Assembly (NCBI GenBank): GCA_026008535.1
Contig: BRKX01000015.1
Span: 24,635,501 to 24,699,500, forward strand
Length of the DNA: 64,000 nucleotides
Source of the DNA: Perilla frutescens
Taxonomy: Eukaryota; Streptophyta; Magnoliopsida; Lamiales; Lamiaceae
Direction: 5' to 3'
Positions 1-11,400 of the stretch are shown here, piece by piece. The notes under the pieces were generated by a model, which was given only the letters and a program-made list of their open reading frames with translations, was not told where the DNA came from and did no database searches. Position 1 is the first letter of the stretch. Every line of letters begins with the position of its first letter. The translations under genes and the position numbers were made by a program.

Positions 1-591
1 GATGAAAGAACTGAACAGAAAACTCTTTTATACTACAGAAACTTAATGTCATGCTAGAGAGAGCAACTTTTTCAAGAAGGCAAAATTTTACAGTCGCTGG
101 GAAATGAAAATATCATACAATTGACATATTGAGTTAACTCATCTGATTTTGAATTAGACTTAGAGTGCTTTGGATATAATAGCGGTATAACCATCTAAAC
201 ATAAGTACAACCAGTGGGAACTTTTCCTAGTGGTTGTGAAGTGTCGCTGTCCTTTTGATTTCTTATATTACTTAGAAACAAATTGTTACTTCAAAAGTTG
301 GCCGCCTTTGTTGATATGGATTTCTCATTTATTCATTTGCTTACCATCTTCAGAATCGTGGTAAGATGTGAGAATTGCTGGTTAGATAGTAGAGGTTATC
401 CCAAAAGAAATAAAATCAGGTGGCCTGGTACATGTGTTGTAAATATTGGCAAGACTTGCTTTTATTCTATAATGTTGCTATTGAATGACTTTGATCGCAT
501 GAATTAGTTTTTATCCTTTCTGATCCTTCTGTTTATCTTCAAATTACCCTGATAAATTCCTTTTTTTCCCCTCATTTTTGCCTAAATTCAG
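1..591 (+). other. PPC4 intron, 3' part (5' end outside window)
   Basis: The stretch ends in an acceptor (TTCAG at 587-591) that opens the first recognisable PEPC exon. The residues that precede this exon in the family are not encoded in any frame here, so the upstream exon must lie left of the window. T-rich tracts and short open frames only; nothing else is recognised. Confidence 0.7.
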
Positions 592-3500
592 CTTGCGAAG
601 ACTCGGAGACGGCTAGAACTTCTTCTTGAGGACCTTCCTTGTGAACATGATTCTTGGGATTACTATGATACTTCAGAGCAACTTCTGGAACCTCTGTTAC
701 TGTGCTATGAGTCACTGGTATCTTCGTGTTATATTCTTTTCCCCCGTTTTTATATATAGATGATTCAAATATTTAGTCTAGTTTAACATATGCAGATTTT
801 AATGTAGTGACTGACTGTAACATTGCAGCAATCTTCAGGGTCTGGGATCTTAGCTGATGGCCGGCTTGCTGACCTAATTAGGCGTGTTGCTACTTTCGGG
901 ATGGTGCTAATGAAGCTTGACCTTCGTCAGGCAATTCCTTTTTTCTTCTCCAAATAACAGTTATTCATTTCTGATGCTGCTTGTGCTAACTGTCATGCCT
1001 AATGTACCAGGAATCTGGTAGACATTCAGAAACACTGGATGCAATAACCAAATATCTGGATATGGGTGCCTATAGTGAGTGGGATGAAGATACGAAACTA
1101 GAATTCCTGACAAGAGAGTTGAAAGGGAAGAGGCCTCTAGTTCCTCCAACTATAGAGGTAACTACTTTACTGTAAATGTATGTAACTTTAGTTGCTGATA
1201 TTTCAATGGATTGCATTAGGTGCTTTGCATCATTTGTAGATTGACGTGCAATAGAAGTTATTATAAAACCATTCACCACTACCATCATTCCATTCACACA
1301 CCTTTCACTAACCAAGTCCCCCCTGAGTCTCTTTATATGCTGTAAATAATTTGTACAGTAACTTGAAGTTGTAGTAGGAAACAGGACAATTAAAAATTAG
1401 TAGATATATGGATGCTTATAATGTGAAGAAATGGCTCTGGATGTTGACAATATGACCAGTTATGATCTCTATTAACATATTCATGTTTTTCCTTCTCTTT
1501 ATAATACGGATTCAGTAGTTTGGCTCAATATCTACATCATTGTCACTTAAATATCAAACTAAGAATAAGCTGAAAGTAGTTATGCCGTGTTGGTGAAATG
1601 AATGCCTTGTTGACTCATAGTTTTTAGAACATTATTTTTTTTAGTGCTTGTTCTTGACAGAGCTTGTATTCTTGATCCGTGGTTTCCATGGGTGAGTAAA
1701 TTACACTTTTAGTCCCGTAAGAATAGGGTCCAAACACTTTTAGTCCCACAATGTACAATTTTGGTCCCAAATTTGATTTTTTCGACACTTTTGGTGCCGC
1801 AGTTTATATTTGGACACTTTTAGTCCCAAAAACTAACAAATTACTTAACGGATCTTAACATCCGTTAAGTGCTTATTTTGGAGGAAATTTTTCACTATAT
1901 TCCCTCTATTTTTCACCAACTATTATACATACAAGCACACAAGAGACATTTTACCTTCATTTTAACCTTATTTTTTACCCTAGTTTGCGGTTGCCTAATC
2001 ATTTCACTGAGTTCAAAATATTTGTGGTTGTCTAACATCCTCAATATCAACAAAAAATGAACAAAAAATGAAATGCAAAAAAAAAAAAAAAAGAATGAGG
2101 GATGTAGGTTAATTACGTAAGAAAATGAAACACATATATAATGTTCTTTAATTTTTTACCCGCATCATTCCCAAACATTTTCCTTGATTTTGGATTTTGA
2201 GTTTAGGGATTTGATTTACCTTAGATTTTTGGCAGATAGATTTTAGGGATTTTTTTTTAAAGTAATTTGTTAGTTTTTGGGACTAAAAGTGTCCAAATAT
2301 AAACTGCGGGACCAAAAGTGTCGAAAAAATCAAACCTGGGACCAAAATTGTACATTGTGGGACTAAAAGTGTTTGGACCCTATTCTTATGGGACCAAAAA
2401 TGTAATTTACTCTTCCATGGGTTGTTGGAATCAAACCAAGTGGTCATTTTTTGTGTTGCTTTTGATGCATTTTAGTACATTCTGTTTGCGGATGTATGTT
2501 AGTTTCATGCATGGTAAGATAATAAATTGAAGGTCCTACATCAAAATTTTCAATATTGATGTAAATGGAGAAAATCTATTCAGCAATCCAGAATGAACTG
2601 AAGGTCCTACATCAAAGTTTTCAATTTCAATATGAAACGGATAAAAAATTGTCAATGCACTAAGTAGTATCGATAGAGTAAAATAAAAATTTGATAAATT
2701 TGATCAAGATATGTTTCAAAAAGTAATTTAATGTCACAGTTCACTAAGATCTTTCTTCGCTTATGTTTGTATGGAGAATAACCTTTGGTTAATTTATATA
2801 TATATATATATATATTGTAGGCTAAAGGAAACTGAATTTGGTAGTCTAACATGGACTAAAATTTGAAGAAGCATATATAATTCTATGTAGTTCTTTTGAA
2901 GCATGATATCATAGTTATTTGGAAACCTTGTTGGTATCTCATCGTTGTTTGTGTTGATCTTAATGCGAAGTTCTATTACAGTATTCTAACTCTAGCTTTA
3001 TGTGTCAATTGTTCCTTATATAGTTTTGTACTTTATTTTCCTTTATAGGTTACCCCTGATGTTAAAGAAGTATTAGACACCTTCAGAGTAGCCGTTGAAC
3101 TGGGAAGTGACTCACTTGGAGCATATGTGATTTCTATGGCCTCCAATGTATGATTTATAGTTTAGAGCCACAATGATGTTGTTCCTGCAACCAATGAACA
3201 TTCTACTACAATCATTTGCAAACAATCTCTTCCTTTGATTCACTATATAACTGGTGTGTTTCCTATACGAATTGGCAGGCTAGTGATGTTCTTGCAGTGG
3301 AGCTTCTGCAGAAGGATGCTCGCCTAGCGGTTGCTGGAGAGCTAGGCAGACCATGTCCTGGTGGAACGTAAGATGTCTTTTCTTCTACTAAAAAGGCTAG
3401 TGTAAACTATACCTTCTATTTAATCAATACATGTATTGTTGCTTCCTTTGTGAGTGTTCGACTGGATTATTGGACTGCAGAGTATAACTTAGTCAGATAT

Positions 3501-6248
3501 GATAGATTGGGGATTTGGATCAGACTATCTGCTTCTAAGTTGTCTTATAAAAACTCTTATCTCTTTTAGCACAAAAAAACCGGTTGATTTTTGATGTGAC
3601 AACATAAAAATAGTGTATGGTGCAATGTAACTAATCTATTTTTATGCCGTTACAGTTATTTCCTTAAATTAATTGCTCAATCAAAATGTATAATCAGCTT
3701 TACAATTCAAACAAAAGGTCATCATACTCTGAAAATCTTCATAAATGCGGCACAAACTTTTTATTTATTTTTTCTAAGAAAACATGTTTTTGCTGCTGGA
3801 ATGAAACTTTGTGGAAATATATCTCCAAAAAAGTGGCATCCTTATTGCAATGAAATGGGCGATTGATAGCCTTGATTTAATACCTTTTGGAGAGTTGTGT
3901 GGGATTCATGAAGACCGACAAGAAGCAAATACTTTCACCCTTGAGAAAAAAGCTCGTTGGAAATATTATACATTTCTCTGCCGTTTTTTCTGCATCAGTA
4001 TAAATTTAAGAATTGACTGAATAGTGTCCCGATCTTGTATTTAGGCTTAGGGTTGTTCCTCTATTTGAAACTGTGAAGGACTTGAGAGAAGCTGGTTCAG
4101 TCATCAGAAAGCTACTATCAATTGATTGGTACCGCAATCATATCATTAAGAACCATAATGGGCATCAGGAGGTATGGTAACTATTGTTGTTCTCCCACTA
4201 TGGTGGCTTATGCAAAATCTAACTTCTAGCAATGTTGATGAAACAGGTGATGGTAGGATATTCTGACTCAGGTAAAGATGCAGGCCGCTTTACTGCTGCA
4301 TGGGAACTGTACAAAGCTCAAGAAGATGTTGCTGCTGCATGTAATGAATACGGCATAAAGATTACTCTATTCCATGGACGTGGAGGCAGCATAGGACGCG
4401 GTGGGGGCCCTACACATCTTGCCATTCAATCCCAACCACCTGGATCAGTTATGGTGAGGATCCAGTTTTGATTAAATCTCCAGTTGCATTTTCTCTTAAA
4501 TTTAACTTTCTGTCAGGTGTTACTTTATTAAGTTAAGAGGTATTCTAGATCTTCGGCTCATTTGTTCCTTATCCAGTTAAGAAGCAAAGTGAACATCCAG
4601 AACCAAGTATAATAAATAGTAGAGCTGGAAAAGTTTCACGTGTTATGGTAAGAAACTAAGAATCGAATGTTTGTTAAAAGGGTGGTCATAAAACAGATGA
4701 AATCATGCAGTAGATATACAAGATGCATACTGGAAAGAGAAAATCAAGTGCAATGGTCATTTCTAAGTCCTAACTACATGGTGTAAAGGAGAAAAGATGG
4801 TTTCATATATGTGTGTACGACAAGTACAAGACTCCCGTATATAAGGAACAGAAACTAGGTTACCAAAAATAAAAAAATATATCCTACCATACATAGAAGA
4901 TTATAGTCTATCTAAATAAGGAGAAATATACATGAGTAATATATACAGTTAAATCTCTTAACACATGGCAAAATTCATTTCTCCCTGATTGAAAGAACAG
5001 TGAATGGACTGTTATAAGTTTACTCTTCCTCTCGTAACTACTGAGAATCCCACTCTCTATCTCTGTTAGTTATCTCAACTTTCTCAAGGTGTTTTTGCTT
5101 ACTAGTTTAACCATTATGTTGGTTTATTCTAGCTTTATCTGAAATGCATGAAGGTTTCCTGGGAAGTGAATTTTAACGCCTTAATATCAGATAAACCTTG
5201 GTTCACTTTGTTTATCTTCTTGCTCGAACTATTCACTTCAAGTCAATTTATACTGGGGGTGATTTATTAGTCACTGCAGAAAGACAATGCATTTGAAGAC
5301 TAAATTGACATAATTTATCCAGAAGCTTGGAGTGTGCTGTTGTCTTCTACTACACCTTCATTTACTATTATAACTCATGTTTCAATAACGGCAATGTTAT
5401 TCCCATGAATTGGCACTTGGCAGGGTACCCTACGATCAACCGAACAAGGAGAAATGGTACAGGCAAAGTTTGGGCTACCACACATGGCTGTTCGGCAGTT
5501 AGAGATCTACACAACAGCTGTCCTTCTTGCTACCTTACGACCACCCCAACCACCTAAGGAAGAAAAATGGCGTAATCTGATGGATGAAATTTCTAAAATC
5601 AGTTGTTCTACTTACAGGAACACTGTTTATGAGAACCCCGAGTTTCTTGCTTACTTCCATGAGGCTACGCCTCAGGCTGAGCTCGGATGTCTCAACATTG
5701 GAAGCCGTCCAACACGAAGAAAGGTTTCAACTGGAATCGGACACCTCAGAGCAATTCCATGGATATTCGCCTGGACTCAGACAAGATTTGTTCTCCCTGC
5801 GTGGCTTGGAGTTGGTGCAGGCTTGAAGGGCGTCTGTGAGGCAGGGCATACTGAAGATATACGAGCAATGTACAAAGAGTGGTCTTTCTTCCAATCAACT
5901 ATTGACTTAATAGAAATGGTTCTGGGGAAAACCGACATTCCAATAGCCAAGCATTACGATGAAGTGTTGGTGTCAGAGAGCAGGCAAGAGCTGGGGGAAG
6001 AGCTAAGGGGGGAGCTTTTGACAGCAGAAAAGTTTGTACTGTTGATTACTGGACATGAAAAGCTGTCTGAAAACAACCGAAGCCTTCGGAAGCTGATCGA
6101 GAGCAGGCTTCCTTATCTGAATCCCTTAAATATGCTGCAGGTGGAGATACTGAAAAGGTTAAGGGGAGACGACGACAACAACAAACTACGAGATGCCCTG
6201 CTTATAACCATAAATGGTATTGCTGCTGGCATGAGGAACACCGGTTGA
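592..6248 (+). CDS. PPC4: Bacterial-type phosphoenolpyruvate carboxylase, C-terminal eight exons
   Basis: PEP carboxylase adds bicarbonate to PEP to give oxaloacetate in the cytosol. Exons by codon phase: 592-717, 829-930, 1011-1157, 3049-3147, 3279-3367, 4045-4171, 4247-4453 and 5424-6248, encoding 573 residues in one continuous frame. Visible motifs are GYSDSGKDAGR (exon 7), the glycine loop FHGRGGSIGRGGGPT (exon 7) and the C-terminal tetrapeptide RNTG. RNTG, rather than QNTG, together with the LEDLPCEHD and KGKRPLVPP segments, marks the bacterial-type (PPC4) class, which in plants forms class-2 hetero-octamers with plant-type PEPC. The N-terminal half is outside the window. The exon 2 donor is GC rather than GT (at 931). 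The third intron here is 1.9 kb and holds a transposon. No internal stop is seen, so the gene is probably functional. Confidence 0.95.
1694..2412. mobile_element. MULE-type non-autonomous element with 153-bp terminal inverted repeats
   Basis: The element starts GAGTAAATTACA and ends TGTAATTTACTC. Its first 153 bases (1694-1846) are nearly the reverse complement of its last 153 (2260-2412), built of repeated CTTTTAGTCCC-like blocks. It is flanked by a perfect 10-bp duplication TTCCATGGGT (1684-1693 and 2413-2422). Long inverted repeats with 9-11 bp target duplications are typical of Mutator-like elements. The 413-bp interior has no recognisable transposase. It sits inside the large PPC4 intron, sparing the splice sites. 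Confidence 0.85.
2795..2815. repeat. (TA)n microsatellite
   Basis: About ten TA dinucleotides inside the 1.9-kb PPC4 intron. Confidence 0.9.
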
Positions 6249-6846
6249 ACACTATGTATAACTAGAAGTGAAACTCATTATCCATCAAAACATTTTCATT
6301 ATCACTCTTGGAAATATCTTCGTGTTATTTACATGTTTTTAACGCTAGGCTTCTGGCCTCTTGAATCAGTGCATGGTACATTGTTTACCTGTTCTTTTTC
6401 ATGTGCAGAAACCCTTCTTTATATATAATATCTCTGTATGTATATATAACTGACTCTAAAAATGTTTCTTCAATTTGCTCAGTTCCCAGTAAATGGTTCG
6501 TTCTGTTAATTTTCAGAAGACAATGTGAATGCATGATTCGAAGCAACATATTTTTGGGACCAAATTATACGGATAGCTGATGTGACTACTTGAGTATCTG
6601 AAATATCTCTTCATTTATTCCAGACTTGTTTCTTGTTAGTATCTGTTTTTATTGAAACTCTCTGTCGTGAAAAAAAGTTCTCTGCAGTAAAGATTATATG
6701 CTCAAATAATAGGAGCATATGTAGTCTCTATTATAAGCATCTGATGCGGCCATGAGAGGGAAAAGAGTCCTTTACCTCTATTATATTATTCCAATTTCTT
6801 TGCAACTATTGAAAATGTTATTCCATCCACACACTGAGGAACTTGT
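6249..6846 (+). other. PPC4 3' UTR and intergenic spacer
   Basis: This lies between the PEPC stop and the promoter of the next gene. No canonical AATAAA is obvious just behind the stop; T-rich and TATATA stretches near 6420-6450 could serve as the plant polyadenylation region. No coding sequence is recognised. Confidence 0.5.
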
Positions 6847-6854
6847 TATAAATA
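6847..6854 (+). promoter_or_regulatory. TATA box of the 52-residue protein gene
   Basis: TATAAATA lies 94 nt upstream of the ATG at 6948, leaving room for a leader of roughly 60-70 nt. It is the only good TATA match between the PEPC stop and this ATG. Confidence 0.6.
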
Positions 6855-6947
6855 CATAAAAATAAAGGGTATCAACTATCAAGTTTCATCCAAGGTAGAT
6901 ATCTCACATTTCTTCCGTTTTCATTTGAAATTTTAAAAAAAGAAAAA

Positions 6948-7272
6948 ATGGCATCACTCAAGTTGGAGAAGCCTGTTGGTTCTCAATCAGCCAAGAAAGA
7001 GCCCGCCAAAGCTCCCGTCTCCAAACAGGGCCCTCCCAAGGGAGAGCAGAAGCCTCGGGAGCCGAGGAAGAAGGCAAGTTTTTTTACTTTCTTTATTCAT
7101 TATATTTGAAACTATATCAATAGAAGGAAAATGTTACCATGGAAGTATTTCTTTATAATATATATTAGTTATTAAACTCTTTCTGTTTTGGATGAAGATA
7201 CTAAAAATTAATCTGATCGTGTTTTGTTTGTGTAAACAGGGATCAGGAGGCAAGTCAGGAGGAAAAAAATGA
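6948..7272 (+). CDS. Small lysine/proline-rich basic protein, two exons
   Basis: Exon 1 is 6948-7073 (42 codons) and exon 2 is 7240-7272 (10 codons plus TGA), giving 52 residues. The product begins MASLKLEKPVGSQ, has repeated K-E-P-A/K-P motifs and ends GSGGKSGGKK. It is highly basic, probably disordered, with no signal peptide or membrane segment. The intron has a GC donor in perfect context (AAG/GCAAGT) and a CAG acceptor. Splicing at the GT three bases downstream would read on into a different, longer tail, so the GC donor is preferred. A TATA box and an AATAAA signal frame it as a compact gene. I do not recognise the family. The composition suggests nucleic-acid binding or a chaperone-like disordered protein, but that is only inference. 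Confidence 0.7.
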
Positions 7273-7391
7273 GGAGAAGAAAGATTAAAGTGTGTGTGCA
7301 GCTCTCTGTGGCTGCTTGTTTAAGTTTATGATTGTTAATGTGCTGCTGTTTTTGCTTCTGCTTATGTAACTTTTCATCTTTGGCTTCAGCT

Positions 7392-7397
7392 AATAAA
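7392..7397 (+). promoter_or_regulatory. Polyadenylation signal AATAAA
   Basis: A canonical AATAAA 120 nt after the stop of the small gene, followed by TG-rich sequence (ATGATGTTTGTCTG), as expected of a plant 3' end. Confidence 0.6.
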
Positions 7398-7489
7398 ATG
7401 ATGTTTGTCTGAACTATCTGCACTTTCAAAACATATTTATTACATCTGTAATTTTATCATTTATAATAGATAAAAAAGGAATAAAAAGA

Positions 7490-7712
7490 ACGCGCCGATG
7501 ATAATAGCGTTAGGTTCAAGTCCTCTTAACAATTTAGATTGAATTTCTTGTGAGTGTCTAGTGTACATGCGATCTCTCGACACTCATCCACCCACTGAGA
7601 CAACACTCATCCACCCACTGAGACGCACGCCACGATTCATCTTCTCTACTAAGCTCTAGGGTCGGGATAGTAGGACCCTCTTGGATGAGGTTCATCCAAA
7701 AAAAAATTAAGA
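7490..7712 (+). repeat. Possible SINE remnant with a 23-bp direct repeat
   Basis: GGTTCAAGTCC at 7513-7523 resembles a tRNA-type B box, and the segment ends in a poly-A-like run near 7698. A 22-bp block (ACACTCATCCACCCACTGAG and two more bases) is repeated at 7580-7601 and 7603-7624. No clear A box or target duplication was found, so the SINE reading is tentative. The rest of 7440-8437 is AT-rich spacer between two convergent genes. Confidence 0.3.
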
Positions 7713-8437
7713 AACTCAATATTTGACGAGTTCCATTTGTAATTTATATCATATCATCACATCATACTGCAAACATATTTGATTTATTGGAAATAATATA
7801 TTGACAATAATAACCTTTAAGCATGATTAATCATATGGCAGTTACGTACGTAACACTAATTAGTTTCCGCAGTTTACTTTTAAGGTGCGCTGTTGGATTC
7901 AATTTTTCTTTCAAGAGGTTGAATATAGATCTTGATTCTATTGTCAATACTTTGAAATTCTAAACAGAGTATTTTTATAAAAAAAATTAAGAGTTTCAGA
8001 GCTTTACAACTGCATATATGCTAAGCATATGTAGAATTTTAATCATTTAGAAATTTTCATTAGACGAAAACATTTTCAATATTCTAGAGAAAAAGAATAT
8101 AACAAATAGGAAAAACCATTGAAAATAATGAGGAAAATTGTTTAATGTTTAGGGCAGTATAAGGAAGCTACTTATACAAAGATCACAGTTGCTTGAAGTG
8201 GAACTTCAACCACATGCCTAAACACATTGTTTTAATTCAAAACTAACAGCAAAATCTGACAAATTTCCCAGATTTTCTGTATCTGTATTCATCGACAAAT
8301 GCTACAATGCAACAAGAATATGTTAGTCCATAACAGCTACAATACAACAGGCCTATCTAATCTATATACAAGGCTTCTAACACATGATGACTCTCCATAG
8401 TTTGCAATCCAACGTAGGAATTTGGTGAAAATAATGA

Positions 8438-11400
8438 TCAGAAGGGGCTAACAATGTGGGCCAACTTGAGCATGAATTCGGGTACAAGGCGCCTTTTTGG
8501 AGGTGCTGTAGAATCCGTAGCCATGGCTTCAGAGTCTCCAGCATGAATCATGCCAATCAAATCTTCAAACATGTTATCTCTGCCACCTCTCATTGGATCC
8601 TGAGTTTTGTGCACATGATCAATCCAAGACGAACAAAAACTCAATAGAAAATGAGACAGAAATTTCACAAGCATAGATACCCCCCCCCCCCCCCCCCCAA
8701 AGTATAGGATGCATTTTTGTTTTCTCAATAATCTTGTTAGTCAGATACCTGAAGGAACACATCCGTGTGCGTCTTTCCTTCATACAGGATCGACTCAGCT
8801 TGAACTCCCAATCCCCGTAGGGTCTCAGCGAAGCTTGTGCTGTTAGAAATCATGAAGAAACAAGTATAAGCAAGTGCAGAGTAACTGAATTCTTAGCAAA
8901 GCTTCCTGAAGAGCAAGATTTGCCTATTAAAGCAAGAAAAAATGACTTGGTTCAGACAACGAACTAGAATAATGTAATCTCGTGTTTAGTCAAATGAGGT
9001 TCAGACCTGGAATCGGAGGGAATAGAATAATCTGCACTGCCATGGAAAAGGATTATAGGAGGTAATAGAGAAACAGCACTTCTATTGTTTGGATCCTGCG
9101 CCATCACTTCTGGGGAATATTTTCTTAATGATTCCTCCCCCTCCATTATGCTGAACATGAGATAAAAACATTATTGTACACATAGGCAGTGATCAATCAT
9201 GGCAGCAAATCAGCAACTGTCCTTACCTAAGGAAAATTGAGCGGTACAAACCTCGATTGTGAAAGTGATCTACCAGGTTCAGCAAATTGTACCTGTCCAT
9301 GAATGTTTTAAAGAACATCAAATTTCGTATTACTAATAATAATATGAATTCATGAAGTTTCGAGCAGTTAACAACAATCTTCTGGAATTACAGTTTTAAA
9401 CGTGCTCACCCTCCAGATAAACCGAAATAAGCTTTGATTTGAGTCACACTCCAAGAAGTCTTCTCACTTTTGGCCTCTTTGATTGCCTGCTCTAGTAGAG
9501 CACAAGCAGCAATGTGTGCACCAGCTGACTGTCCCATAAGATATACTCTAACGAATTAACAAAACAAGGAAACACGATCTTGTTAGATAGGTAAATCATA
9601 GTGTGAGACAGAAAGTAATACAAAAATAAACAAACAAATAAATAAAATACCTGTTAGGGTCCCCTCCATATTCAGCAATATTATTGCATATAAATGAGAT
9701 ACCTTGAGAAGCATCTTTAACCATATCACTGATAGTTGCCTGAGGAAAGTTCCTGCAAGCAGACCAACAATCAGATCGAATTTATTATGGTTTTTCAATA
9801 TAAAATGACATTTTATTGCGTGTCAGTGAACCTTCAATCAGAGAACCAGAACAGCCTATTTTTTTATAATGCAAAGGTTTGGTTAACTGAAGTACTTTCA
9901 TATCAGTTCAAATTCGCTGGAAGTAGTACTTTATGAATTCTGACAGATCTATAAAGCTTGTTTTTTCTCGAGTTTGTGAAAGAAGAATGAGCCTTTTCAA
10001 AACTTTACAATCCAGATTAAAATAGTTCATCTGACAGGCTTTCCATAATGAACTCGTCTTGATAGATAAAGTTAATTTTTGCAATCTTCCTGTTCAGGGA
10101 TTGATGATATTTTAGGTTTTTCACAGTGTGGACTAGAAAAAAAAAAGAAAGAAGAAAGTTCTCCCCATTCCGTTTTCGGATGGAACCTCCTGGAAGATAA
10201 TATCAAGCATTTTGCACACTGATAATCCTTGCCAATGTAGTTTTGTTTAAGCTTCTTCAACCATACTTTTTTCCCCCTCAAACAACAGGAAATCCCACTA
10301 CTAGTATGAAGCCATATCTTTCATGGAATGTGCAATACATCATCTTTTCATTATGGTCAGCATAGTGAAAATTTTACAATTTGCAAGAAAATGTATGCAA
10401 GAAAATGTACATGTGAATCATGTGGAGCCCTTAGTATATCTGATACTTCTTTGATATAATATATTTTTCCATATGATTGAAAATCACTTTCCATAGTAGC
10501 CAAGCGAAGAACTTATAAACCATTTAAATATGAGTCGATACTACATTTTTCTAATTCTGGTGAATAGAGAACGCAAAAATCGCAATATATCGCGATTTTT
10601 TTATATTTCTATAATATATTTTGATTTTTATTTAATACTATATATTTTTGTGGTCTTTTTTTCAGTCTTCAACATAAATATTTGAGTTGCAATATTCTTT
10701 GCTTTACAAAAACACTCACACTTCAAAAAAACTATAAAAGAAAGAGTCTGAGAAACCAACGGATGTCTTAAAAAGAAAAGTGAGATGCACCAGCTTTATT
10801 TTTTCATGATGAGAGAAAAGGATTTGCTGATCGTCCTGCAATTACTTCTCAATCTACTATGGTCCCATATAAGTCTTTTACTTAATATTTTTAAATAGAG
10901 CTCGTTTAAATAATTTAAAATCATGTCTTCAATGAATATATATGCATTGTATATTTATTGGTGTTTGGTGAAGGCAATTGAGTGGTGGGTTACGTATGGT
11001 CATTTATCACCTACAGATTTGACTGTTCGAATATTATCAAAATGTTTATGGAGGTCAAAATGTGCATCAACAAAATAATTGGATCAATAGACATTATCCA
11101 ATTCATGGGGAAGCTATGGGAAGAAATCAAAAAATTATATCCAAATTACTCTAATGTGATGAGTTAGTACCATTATTGTTTGGAACAAGATGTCATTCCA
11201 TATACTATATTTGAACCTCATAGATTCCCATTTTTGTATTAATTGTACTTTATAATGTTTATTTAGTTATTTTATATTGTATTATGTATTATTTTGTCAA
11301 ATGTATTGTCTCAGACAGTATTTATATAATGTATTATTCATATATTTGCTTTCAAAATACAATTTAATCAAAATTTTGAGTAGAATATGTGCACAATAAT

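Noticed and set aside
353..359. Possible 7-nt PPC4 micro-exon (AATCGTG between TTCAG and GTAAGA)
   Set aside because: It would give R-I-V but lacks the residues that should follow before L-A-K-T; joining it to the 592 exon drops family residues.
1869..2060. Short ORF inside the MULE-like element
   Set aside because: Hydrophobic low-complexity translation of AT-rich DNA; no transposase similarity.
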